This document shows, one piece after another, positions 17,967-25,940 of a DNA stretch of 64,000 nt. The number at the start of each line of letters is the position of its first letter. Positions within the stretch are counted from its first letter, which is position 1. This DNA comes from Aliidiomarina sp047920995 (lineage in GTDB: Bacteria; Pseudomonadota; Gammaproteobacteria; Enterobacterales; Alteromonadaceae): positions 19,614 to 83,613 of the forward strand of contig NZ_JBLRWZ010000006.1 of the NCBI RefSeq assembly GCF_047920995.1, in the 5' to 3' direction. A program made the translations under genes and the position numbers. Below the pieces are notes generated by a model. The model was not told the origin of the DNA and ran no database searches. It saw only the letters and a program-made list of their open reading frames with translations.

Positions 17967-19370
17967 ATGCAAAAATCAAATATTTCGCGAGCAACTGGCG
18001 CTCTTGCACTCAGTGCAACAACGGCTCTAATGTTAAGCTCATTTGCGGCACACGGACAGGCCATTAGTTATAAAGACCAACCTAAATTACATGAAATTGC
18101 CGCTGCTCCGAGTGCCGAAAATTTGCGCCGTGATGTGCAGCAGTTAGTTGATTTTGGTACTCGCCATACATTATCTGAAACTGAATCAGATACGGTTGGC
18201 ATTGGTGCTGCGCGCCGCTGGATTTATGCAGAATTTCAACGTATATCCGCAGCCTGTGGTGGTTGCTTAGAGGTTTACTACAGCAGTGATGTGATTGCGA
18301 ACACTCCACGTATTCCCGATCCCACAGAGGTGGTAAGTGTTGTTGCCATTCAACGTGGTAAAACCGATCCAAGCCGGTATGTGCTGATGGCCGGCGATAT
18401 TGATTCGCGTGTTACCGACATTATGGATGCTACTTCAGAATCACCGGGTGCCAATGATAATGCCACTGGTTTGGCGGGCACGTTGGAAGCGGCACGGATA
18501 CTTAGCCAACATGAATTCCATGGTTCTATTGTTTACGCTGCGCTAAGTGGTGAGGAGCAAGGGCTATTTGGCGGTGAGATACTCGCGCGCCAAGCCGTTG
18601 AAGAGGGCTGGCGCCTACACGCGGTATTGAACAACGATATGATAGGTAATATCGCGGGTATTAATGGTGTGATTGATAATACAACAGCCCGTGTTTTTGC
18701 CGAAGGTACACGGCAAAATGAAACCCTCGAAGATGCGCGCCGGCGTCGTTTTACCGGTGGTGAAGTGGATTCGCCAAGCCGCAATTTAGGGCGCTACATT
18801 TCTTGGATGTCGGATCGTTATATCCCCAACTTAGATGTAATGTTGGTATATCGGCTAGATCGCTTTGGTCGCGGTGGTCATCATCGGCCTTTTAATGATG
18901 TAGGGTTTCCGGGCGTGCGTATTATGGAAACCAATGAGCATTATGATCGTCAGCATCAAGATCTGCGCAATGAAGATGGTCGTCATTTCGGCGATACCAT
19001 TGAATTTGTAGATTTTGATTATGCAGCAAAATTAACAGCACTTAACGCGGTAACACTCGCAAGCATGGCGTGGGCGCCAGCGCCACCTAGTGAGGTTGAA
19101 ATTGCTGGTGCGGTGCAACCTAGCACTACCTTAAGTTGGGCAGCTGCGGCTAAGCAAGAACAAGATATGATTGCCGGATATCGAATTTATTGGCGTTATA
19201 CAGATGCGCCGAATTGGCAGTTTAGCCGTGATGTGGGCAATGTTACTGAGTTCACACTAGAAAATGTAGTGATTGATAATTACTTCTTTGGTGTAGCTGC
19301 GATAAGCAAAGATGGCTTTGAAAGCCCGGTTGTATTTCCTGGCGCGGCGGGCACATTTGATTTGCGTTAG
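17967..19370 (+). CDS. Secreted M28-family metallopeptidase with C-terminal FN3-like domain
   Basis: Predicted zinc aminopeptidase exported by a signal peptide (ALALSATTALMLSSFAAHGQA); 467 residues. M28 motifs in order are GDIDSR (residues 144-149), GANDNATG, the catalytic SGEEQGLFGG, NNDMIG and the distal NEHYDRQHQD. The usual first metal ligand His of the GHxD motif is Asp144 here, unusual against the classical enzymes. Residues about 370-467 (PPSEVEIAG to AISKDGFESPV) look like a fibronectin type III module. Start ATG 17967 follows GAAGGAATT. It probably feeds peptide catabolism with the neighbouring exported hydrolases. Confidence 0.85.
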   Translation: MQKSNISRATGALALSATTALMLSSFAAHGQAISYKDQPKLHEIAAAPSAENLRRDVQQLVDFGTRHTLSETESDTVGIGAARRWIYAEFQRISAACGGCLEVYYSSDVIANTPRIPDPTEVVSVVAIQRGKTDPSRYVLMAGDIDSRVTDIMDATSESPGANDNATGLAGTLEAARILSQHEFHGSIVYAALSGEEQGLFGGEILARQAVEEGWRLHAVLNNDMIGNIAGINGVIDNTTARVFAEGTRQNETLEDARRRRFTGGEVDSPSRNLGRYISWMSDRYIPNLDVMLVYRLDRFGRGGHHRPFNDVGFPGVRIMETNEHYDRQHQDLRNEDGRHFGDTIEFVDFDYAAKLTALNAVTLASMAWAPAPPSEVEIAGAVQPSTTLSWAAAAKQEQDMIAGYRIYWRYTDAPNWQFSRDVGNVTEFTLENVVIDNYFFGVAAISKDGFESPVVFPGAAGTFDLR

Positions 19371-19413
19371 TAGCTAGCAAACGATAGCGATCTCTCACTT
19401 CGTTAACATTATC

Positions 19414-19447
19414 AAAGCCTCTCGTAGTTATTTGGGAGGCTTTTTTA
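19414..19447 (+). terminator. Terminator after the M28 peptidase gene
   Basis: AAAGCCTCTC pairs with GGGAGGCTTT over ten base pairs (one G-T) around a ten-base loop, followed by a T run. Confidence 0.85.
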
Positions 19448-19484
19448 TTGGTGTACTAATCTTGCGCTAAAGCTCACAAATTTC

Positions 19485-20411
19485 CTACCAGTTAAACCAA
19501 ATACCGAGCGCAAGTAGCAGAATAAACAGATGAATTACCGCAACATTGAGGCCAAGTAGCGGAATGAGTTGGGGAATGTTATTGGCGTGTTGGCGCACAC
19601 CTTGCAGTAACCTTGGTACCAGTACAAATGATAGCAGTGCCAATAGCGCACTAAAGGGAAGCCAGTTTGCAACAACCGCAATCACTAATACCAAGTAGCT
19701 GAGCAGCAGCTGCACAGCAAAAATTGATGCGCTGCTAGTGCGGCCAATGGCGATGGGGAAGTGCTTGCGGCCAACTGATAGATCGGCCTCTACATCAGGA
19801 AATTGGTTCAATAGTAGAAGGTTATTTACTAGCAACATCACAATGGCTGCAGCACTTACGATACCGTACCACGCGCCGTTCGCAGGCAGCGCCGGATACT
19901 CGTTGGCAAGGGCCCAGCTGGCGCCAAACGTGAGGAATAACCCAAAGCCTAAGCCGGGAGCAATTAAGCAGAGTAACGGGTAGCGATTAATGTATTGGGT
20001 GTAGCTATAAATGAGCAATACCCCAGGAATACCGAGCCACAGCAACGCCGGTGTTGTTTGCTGCACAATCCATAAGCCGCTCGCGATTACCGCTAATAAA
20101 CTCACGCAAGCCAATACCAGCGCAGCGTTGGCGATGTGTGGATGCTGCACTAAGGTGCCACTGCCGCCGCTGAAGGGGGTTTTACGAGTTTTGAAATCAA
20201 GGCCCGAGCGAAAATCGAAGTATTCATTAAAGGCATTCACGCTTACATGGGCCAGCAAGCCAGCTGTAACTACCCAACCAACAATCTCGCCCTTTACTCC
20301 ACCGAGTAAGGAATAGCTGAGAGCCAGTGCCAGTAGCAAACAGGCAACGGTAAGGGTTAAAAAATTCACTCGAGCAATCGCAAATAATTTAAAGGTGGGC
20401 TGCACTGCCAC
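19485..20411 (-). CDS. UbiA-family prenyltransferase (MenA-like)
   Basis: Integral membrane protein of 308 residues with about eight or nine hydrophobic helices. Both Mg-diphosphate motifs of the UbiA superfamily are present: NEYFD in VNAFNEYFDFRSGLDF and DVEAD in LNQFPDVEADLSVGRKHFP. These proteins attach a polyprenyl chain to an aromatic or other acceptor. No other menaquinone gene is in the window, so calling it MenA would be a guess. The start GTG 20411 lies inside the 3' end of the amidoligase gene (23-bp overlap), with GGAG at 7 bp. This suggests co-translation in a GGCT-amidoligase-UbiA cluster. Confidence 0.8.
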   Translation of the reverse strand: MAVQPTFKLFAIARVNFLTLTVACLLLALALSYSLLGGVKGEIVGWVVTAGLLAHVSVNAFNEYFDFRSGLDFKTRKTPFSGGSGTLVQHPHIANAALVLACVSLLAVIASGLWIVQQTTPALLWLGIPGVLLIYSYTQYINRYPLLCLIAPGLGFGLFLTFGASWALANEYPALPANGAWYGIVSAAAIVMLLVNNLLLLNQFPDVEADLSVGRKHFPIAIGRTSSASIFAVQLLLSYLVLVIAVVANWLPFSALLALLSFVLVPRLLQGVRQHANNIPQLIPLLGLNVAVIHLFILLLALGIWFNW

Positions 20412-21408
20412 GGGCTAACTCCGGTAATACTTGGTTGATTAGATATGTTTGCCAATTATCGCTGAAGCCACTGAACAGTTTTTTGATCTCAATGCGATAT
20501 TTTTCACTTACTTCATTTAGTAGTTCGCGATTTTCGGCTAATTGCTCAACTCGTACCCAGTTATTCCAAACTGAAAACAAACCCCAATCATCGCGATGCA
20601 CTTCACAACCGGGCAGGCGGTAGTGAAACGTTGGCCGTGCTTTAATTAAATTATCATTTACTTTTGCTAGTACTCGCTGCTCATCGAGGTGACGAAATAA
20701 TGGCAGCATATCGAGCGCTCGATTGCGTGTAGGGTTGTAACGTAAATAATCATCGATAAGCGTTTCCAAAGAAGGCCAATAACCGCTATCAAGAATAAGT
20801 TCGAGGTATTCTTTTGGAAATGGATCGATATAGTTGCTCACACGCCGAGAAATATCAGGATCTATTTCCTTAAGGAGCCAATCATAAAGGCATAAAAAGC
20901 TTTTTAAATGGGCGGTAATAGTATCGGCATCCAGTTTTGGTAATTCTGGATTTAGCTGCAGCCCAAATGCATAGGCAAGGCTATCAGATGAACCTTTGGC
21001 ACCGGCCTTGCGCAGATCTGCCAGCAGTTCTTCCACCTCACTGATGCGGCTTAATGGTAATGGCGGGCTTACAATTTCTACTGGCACCACAGCCTCAGCT
21101 ACCCATGCTAAACTTTTCTCTGCAGAATCACGCCAATTATCTTGTAGCTCTTCTCGGCCGATTTTTTTCAAGTAATCGTAATCAAATTCAATAATCCAAT
21201 CACCAGCACTATCACCGCTAATTACATGTTCGTACCTGCCTTTGGCACTTTGTTCGCATTCTTCACAACGCTGCTTGAGAAAGTTTATCAATACATCTGT
21301 AGCCTGCTGCAGCTGTAGATTACCGAACTCGATCTCAATACCTACTTTACGCTCGTCGCCATCGTTATTTTGTTGCTGAGATGGCTGCAGTAATTTATTT
21401 GAGCTCAT
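20389..21408 (-). CDS. Amidoligase family protein (glutamine-synthetase-like COOH-NH2 ligase)
   Basis: Predicted ATP-dependent amide-bond ligase of the Amidoligase_2 type; the real substrates of this family are unknown. The 339-residue product carries the metal-binding VGIEIEFGNL at its N-terminus, DWIIEFDYDYL, the conserved VEIVSPPLPL, and FGLQLNPEL. No signal peptide, so cytosolic. ATG 21408 has AAGGAG six bases upstream and is preferred to the in-frame ATG at 21423. It follows a gamma-glutamylcyclotransferase-like gene and overlaps a UbiA prenyltransferase gene, all on the minus strand. An amidoligase next to a cyclotransferase fits a gamma-glutamyl-type adduct being made and removed (inference). 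Confidence 0.8.
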   Translation of the reverse strand: MSSNKLLQPSQQQNNDGDERKVGIEIEFGNLQLQQATDVLINFLKQRCEECEQSAKGRYEHVISGDSAGDWIIEFDYDYLKKIGREELQDNWRDSAEKSLAWVAEAVVPVEIVSPPLPLSRISEVEELLADLRKAGAKGSSDSLAYAFGLQLNPELPKLDADTITAHLKSFLCLYDWLLKEIDPDISRRVSNYIDPFPKEYLELILDSGYWPSLETLIDDYLRYNPTRNRALDMLPLFRHLDEQRVLAKVNDNLIKARPTFHYRLPGCEVHRDDWGLFSVWNNWVRVEQLAENRELLNEVSEKYRIEIKKLFSGFSDNWQTYLINQVLPELARGSAAHL

Positions 21409-21416
21409 GGGGTACT

Positions 21417-21454
21417 CCTTCATTTACTCCGCTGGCCTTCATTTACTCCGCTGG
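21417..21454. repeat. Perfect 19-bp tandem duplication at the GGCT-amidoligase junction
   Basis: CCTTCATTTACTCCGCTGG occurs at 21417-21435 and 21436-21454 with no mismatch. On the coding (minus) strand it covers the last three codons and stop of the GGCT gene and the sequence leading to the amidoligase ribosome site. A single copy would give a tighter gene junction, so the duplication looks recent. Confidence 0.95.
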
Positions 21455-21868
21455 TACTGGATTGATGTTACTGATCAGCCGATATACCCAAGCGGGCTCG
21501 CCGTCACTCAGAGTATAAAGGTATCGTTCATATTTCACACCCACGCGCTCATAGCGATCGAGCCTACGTAATTGCGTTGCGGTTACATAAAATACGCGGC
21601 CCTCGGTTGTGGCATCTTCATCGGGGAGAAGATCCAAGCCATAGCGCCGGTAACCTTCAAGCGTTCCAGGTTCAGTAGGCACATAGCCAAAAATCACCAA
21701 CGAACGCACGAACGGATTTGTTAGCGTTCCAAAAGCGAAAACGCGGTGCTCTGCTTCTTGATCAATCTCTAGCGTGGTATCGGAGAACTTGAAACTATAG
21801 GGGTTTAACCAGATCCACCAAAAGCCGATGATCAGTAATAAACAAACACTAATAACTAGCCAGCGCAC
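21443..21868 (-). CDS. Gamma-glutamylcyclotransferase (GGCT/AIG2)-fold protein with membrane anchor
   Basis: 141 residues. An N-terminal transmembrane segment (LVISVCLLLIIGFWWIWL) precedes a GGCT-like domain with the substrate-loop motif VFAFGTLTNP and the segment LRRLDRYERVGVKYERYLY, which contains the Glu expected as the catalytic acid. Family enzymes release 5-oxoproline from gamma-glutamyl amines or peptides. The membrane anchor is unusual; the hydrophobic segment could place the domain on the periplasmic side, or it may simply tether it. First gene of the GGCT-amidoligase-UbiA cluster. Confidence 0.75.
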   Translation of the reverse strand: MRWLVISVCLLLIIGFWWIWLNPYSFKFSDTTLEIDQEAEHRVFAFGTLTNPFVRSLVIFGYVPTEPGTLEGYRRYGLDLLPDEDATTEGRVFYVTATQLRRLDRYERVGVKYERYLYTLSDGEPAWVYRLISNINPVPAE

Positions 21869-21946
21869 ATATCACCCTTAGCAGTAAATATTGTTATTTT
21901 TGTGTATCATGCTCACAACCTGATTTCAAATAGAAGCGAGCAACAG

Positions 21947-23614
21947 ATGGCCTTAACAACTACATTAAAACTTACTGTACTAGCTGTAGCCAGCAGCTTT
22001 TTATTGAGCGCCTGCTCCCCTGAGCCGGAAACCATTACTGCCAACGAAGCTTATGAATTGGCCCCCGAATCGGCAGATCGATTAAATATTTATGTACCCG
22101 TGCGCCTTGATTACGATGTAGCTAATTTAACCGAGGCGCAACGAGAGCTTATTTCGTTATTGATCGACGCTGCAGAAATTATGGACGATTTATTCTGGCA
22201 GCAGGCATATCCTGGAGATAAGCAAACGCTATTGGCTAATATAGCCGATGCGAATGTGCGCGAGTTTGTGAAAATCAATTACGGGCCATGGGATCGGCTT
22301 AATAATATGCAACCGATTCTGCAAGGCTATGGTGAGAAGCCTCTAGGGGCCAATTATTACCCAGCAGATATGAGCCGAGAAGAATTTGATGCGGCTGATT
22401 TGCCGGGTAAAAACGACCTTTATACCTTGGTGCGGCGCAACGCAGCCGGAGAGTTAATTACTATTCCATATCATGAGGCCTATGCTAGCCAATTGCAGCA
22501 AGCTGCTGCAATTCTGCGTGCCGCGGCTACCGTTGCTGATGATGAAATGATGGCAGAGTATTTACGCATGCGCGCCGATGCATTTATTAGCGGAGATTAC
22601 CAAGCGTCAGATTATCAATGGATGGATGTTATCGATAGTGTAATTGATGTGATCATTGGCCCAATTGAAACTTATGAAGACCGCTTGTTTGGTTATAAGG
22701 CAGGGTTTGAAGCCTACATATTAGTGAAAGATCTAGAGTGGAGTGAACGTTTAGCAGTATATGCCGATACGTTGCCTGCGCTGCAACAAGGCCTGCCGGT
22801 AGCTGATGAATATAAAGCTGAGCAGCCTGGTTCGGATGCACAGTTGAATGCGTACGATATCGTTTATTATGCAGGGCACTCGAATGCGGGTAGTAAAACG
22901 ATTGCGGTAAACCTGCCAAATGATGAAGAAGTGCAATTAGCGAAAGGTACGCGCCGTTCGCAGTTGAAGAATGCTATGCAGGCTAAGTTCGATAAGATCC
23001 TTGTGCCTATCGCTGATTTATTGATTGTTCCCGAGCAGCGCCAACATATTACTTTCGATGCGTTTTTTGCTAACACGATGTTCCACGAAGTAGCGCACGG
23101 CCTTGGAGTGAAAAATCTGGTGCACGGCGAGGGAACGGTGCGCCAAGCGCTGCGCGAATATGCATCTCCTCTTGAAGAAGGAAAAGCCGATATTCTTGGT
23201 TTGTACATGGTTACCCAATTGCTTGAAGAAGGCATTCTCACGGAAGGTGAGTTAGAGGATTACTATGTTACTTTCTTAGCAGGAATTTTCCGCTCGGTTC
23301 GCTTTGGTGCCTCAAGTGCGCACGGTCAAGCGAACATGATTCGGTTTAATTACTTCGCTAAGCATGGGGCATTTGTTCGCGATGAGCAGGGGATGTACGC
23401 CGTTCATATGGATAATATGCGGGCAGCAATGAATTCGTTATCCGGATTGATTTTGCGGTTACAAGGTGACGGTGATTATGCTGGCGTAGCACAACTGTTT
23501 GCAGAGATGGGTGGTATTGAACCGATGTTGCAAGAAGATTTGCACCGTATTGATGCAGCAAACATTCCGGTAGATATTGTATTTGAACAAGGAAAATCGG
23601 TTTTAGGCTTATAA
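21947..23614 (+). CDS. Lipoprotein zinc peptidase related to family M49 (dipeptidyl peptidase III-like)
   Basis: Predicted exported zinc hydrolase, 555 residues, with a lipobox signal (SSFLLSACSPEPETIT). The metal site is HEVAH at residues 380-384 (TMFHEVAHGLGVKN), followed about 30 residues later by PLEEGKADILG, which resembles the M49 second motif EECKAD. Classical DPP III has a six-residue HELLGH; this protein has a five-residue HExxH. The frame is open to 21902, but ATG 21947 starts the lipoprotein signal and has a GAG site. It is divergent from the GGCT cluster and convergent with the BCCT gene. Confidence 0.75.
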   Translation: MALTTTLKLTVLAVASSFLLSACSPEPETITANEAYELAPESADRLNIYVPVRLDYDVANLTEAQRELISLLIDAAEIMDDLFWQQAYPGDKQTLLANIADANVREFVKINYGPWDRLNNMQPILQGYGEKPLGANYYPADMSREEFDAADLPGKNDLYTLVRRNAAGELITIPYHEAYASQLQQAAAILRAAATVADDEMMAEYLRMRADAFISGDYQASDYQWMDVIDSVIDVIIGPIETYEDRLFGYKAGFEAYILVKDLEWSERLAVYADTLPALQQGLPVADEYKAEQPGSDAQLNAYDIVYYAGHSNAGSKTIAVNLPNDEEVQLAKGTRRSQLKNAMQAKFDKILVPIADLLIVPEQRQHITFDAFFANTMFHEVAHGLGVKNLVHGEGTVRQALREYASPLEEGKADILGLYMVTQLLEEGILTEGELEDYYVTFLAGIFRSVRFGASSAHGQANMIRFNYFAKHGAFVRDEQGMYAVHMDNMRAAMNSLSGLILRLQGDGDYAGVAQLFAEMGGIEPMLQEDLHRIDAANIPVDIVFEQGKSVLGL

Positions 23615-23647
23615 GATAATCCGCTAACAATTAGTGAAAATCACTAT

Positions 23648-23704
23648 AAAGCCCATGCGATGCGCAAGTTAAACATTACTTCGCTGCGCATGGGCTTTTT
23701 CTTT
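23648..23704. terminator. Bidirectional terminator between the M49-like and BCCT genes
   Basis: AAAGCCCATGCG (23648-23659) pairs with CGCATGGGCTTT (23688-23699) across a long loop. A T run follows on the plus strand, and TTTATAG is seen reading the minus strand. It lies between two convergent genes. Confidence 0.75.
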
Positions 23705-23707
23705 GCG

Positions 23708-25783
23708 TTATAGATCATTACTCCGCACTGGTGTTGCGTTATCATCCTCACCGTTCAAATCATCATCGTGCTCAGCTAAATCCCACGGTAAGCTGCCCGG
23801 CGAGTGATGAATAAAGTGCAGGTAGTTCTCAAACTGATTGAGTACATCATTAATGATGTCGGCTTTTTCAAAGCCATACACATCATAAGATTGGCCACCT
23901 TGGCGTAAGAATACTTCAGCACGATAGTATTCTTTCTTCTCACCTTTCTTCTCACCTTTCTTACCCATAGCAAAATCTGGGCGGGCGTAGGCCCGGGCAC
24001 GGATTTCGTAGGTGAAATCGATGGAATCTTTGTCTACAACGAGCAATACGCGCACAGGGTCTTCTGCAATGGTAACCTCCGTTTTCCATTTCTGGCTGGT
24101 AAGCTCTTTGCACACTTCATCAAGGCACTCTTTACCCATTTCTTTAATGAAAGTTTCCACTTTATCCTGCGGTGGAAAATCCACTAAACCAGCTAAGCGC
24201 GTTTTCCAGTAGTTAGAGCCAGCATGCACCCCACGGCGGTGCATTTGCGTGTGGCTGCGTAAACTACTGTACTGATGCCCTTCTATTACTAGCGCCCGCC
24301 ATAATCCCACGGCTGAAATCAGCATAATAATGGCAAACGGGAGGGCGCTCGCAATCGCCGCGGTTTGTAACGCGCCTAAGCCACCTGCTAATAACAGAAC
24401 TGCGGCTACCACACCTTCCGAGCTTGCCCAGAATACCCGCTGCCAAACGGGGGTATTTGCAGCGCCGCCCGAAGCAAGCGAATCAATTACCAGTGAGCCG
24501 GAATCTGATGAGGTAACAAAGAAGGTCATAATCAAGATCACGGTTGCGAATGACAATAAGCTGGTCATTGGCAAGTTCTCGTAGAGCTTGAACAGGGCGA
24601 TAGCTTGGTCGGCCTGCACATCACGCACTAAGGTGTCGTAACCTTGCATCATAATCATATACAGCGCGGTATCGCCAAATACAGAGAACCAGAAAAAGGT
24701 GAAGATTGTAGGCACTAACATTACGCCCACAACAAATTGGCGAATGGTGCGGCCACGGCTAATTTTAGCGATAAATAGCCCCACAAATGGCGCCCAGGCA
24801 ATGGTCCAACCGAAAATAAATAAGGTCCAGTTACCAATCCAATCACTACGGCTGTAGGCCTGCAAATTGAAGGTGCGCTCTACAATGTAATTTAAGTAAC
24901 TACCGGTATTTTGTAAGAATGTTTCGAGAATATGTACCGTTGGGCCGGCAAAAAACACGAACAAGAGCAAGAACATTACCAAGCTCATATTTACAATCGA
25001 TAAGCGCTTAATGCCCTTATCAAGGCCAGCAACAACCGAGGCAATGGCCATCAAAGTAATCACAAAAATAATACCAATTTGTACTAAATTGGTAACCGGG
25101 ATGTCTTCCCACAAATAATTTAGGCCAGTATTTATTTGAATTACTGATAAACCAAGCGTTGTAGCAATACCAAACATGGTGCCGAGGATGGCAAAAGTAT
25201 CTACAGCATGCCCTGCTGGGCCATAAATTTTATCGCCAATGAGTGGATACAATGTTGAGCGCATCGATAGCGGTAAACCGTGGCGAAACGAGAAATAGGC
25301 CAGCACTAAACCTACTAAGCCATAGATTGCCCAAATATGAAAACCCCAGTGAAAATAGGAGATTTGCATGGCTTGCTTCGCTGCATCTACTGTAAGAGCA
25401 GCGCCTTGTGGTGGGCTGGCGTAGTGCAGCACCGGTTCAGATACACCGAAGAACAGTAAGGCAATACCATAACCCGCTGAAAACAGCATCGCGAACCACG
25501 ACAGAAAGCTATATTCAGGATCTGCATGATCAGGACCAAGCTTGATGCGGCCCCATTTGGAAAGCGCAATTACCACAATAAACATCAAGAAAAGCGCCAC
25601 AGCTAACATGTAAAACCAACCGAAATCTTCGGTAATACGTGCTAATGCGGTGGAGAACAGTTCTCCGGCGAGTTCAGGGTTTGCGAGAGTTCCAACAACG
25701 AGCAGAAAGATAACCGCTATGGCTGGAAGAAATACGGGCATTAATAGCGCAGAACGCCAACGTGAACCATTGGTTGCACTCAT
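23708..25783 (-). CDS. BCCT-family choline/betaine transporter (BetT-like)
   Basis: Sodium- or proton-coupled importer of quaternary amines such as choline or glycine betaine, used for osmoprotection. The 691-residue length and the soluble C-terminal domain (about residues 525-691) fit the long BetT/BetU type (E. coli BetT 677). About 12 membrane helices; the BCCT signature is seen in LFIFGWTIAWAPFVGLFIAKISRGRT-type sequence near residue 330, and TSSDSGSLVID follows. Near residue 610 an in-frame GEKK repeat comes from a 12-bp tandem repeat. Start ATG 25783 has AAGGAG. Divergent from the CASTOR-like channel gene. Confidence 0.92.
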   Translation of the reverse strand: MSATNGSRWRSALLMPVFLPAIAVIFLLVVGTLANPELAGELFSTALARITEDFGWFYMLAVALFLMFIVVIALSKWGRIKLGPDHADPEYSFLSWFAMLFSAGYGIALLFFGVSEPVLHYASPPQGAALTVDAAKQAMQISYFHWGFHIWAIYGLVGLVLAYFSFRHGLPLSMRSTLYPLIGDKIYGPAGHAVDTFAILGTMFGIATTLGLSVIQINTGLNYLWEDIPVTNLVQIGIIFVITLMAIASVVAGLDKGIKRLSIVNMSLVMFLLLFVFFAGPTVHILETFLQNTGSYLNYIVERTFNLQAYSRSDWIGNWTLFIFGWTIAWAPFVGLFIAKISRGRTIRQFVVGVMLVPTIFTFFWFSVFGDTALYMIMMQGYDTLVRDVQADQAIALFKLYENLPMTSLLSFATVILIMTFFVTSSDSGSLVIDSLASGGAANTPVWQRVFWASSEGVVAAVLLLAGGLGALQTAAIASALPFAIIMLISAVGLWRALVIEGHQYSSLRSHTQMHRRGVHAGSNYWKTRLAGLVDFPPQDKVETFIKEMGKECLDEVCKELTSQKWKTEVTIAEDPVRVLLVVDKDSIDFTYEIRARAYARPDFAMGKKGEKKGEKKEYYRAEVFLRQGGQSYDVYGFEKADIINDVLNQFENYLHFIHHSPGSLPWDLAEHDDDLNGEDDNATPVRSNDL
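23929..23964 (-). repeat. 12-bp in-frame tandem repeat within the BCCT gene
   Basis: The unit CACCTTTCTTCT on the plus strand is repeated about three times with partial end units. It encodes KKGEKKGEKK in the cytosolic C-terminal domain. Being in frame, copy-number change would only add or remove four residues. Confidence 0.85.
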
Positions 25784-25940
25784 GTAAAACTCCTTCTATT
25801 TAACGCCTTTACATGGCTAATTACGTATTTAGGCTAGCATTCAGAGAGTAAATTACAAGTTGGCGCTGATCTGCGGTTCGCATATCTTATTGATTTACGC
25901 GATAGTAAGAGAATATCAACGCAGTTTAGGAAACCTTCAC

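Noticed and set aside
19485..20411. Firm naming of the UbiA protein as MenA
   Set aside because: Only the general UbiA motifs are certain, and no other menaquinone gene is in the window.
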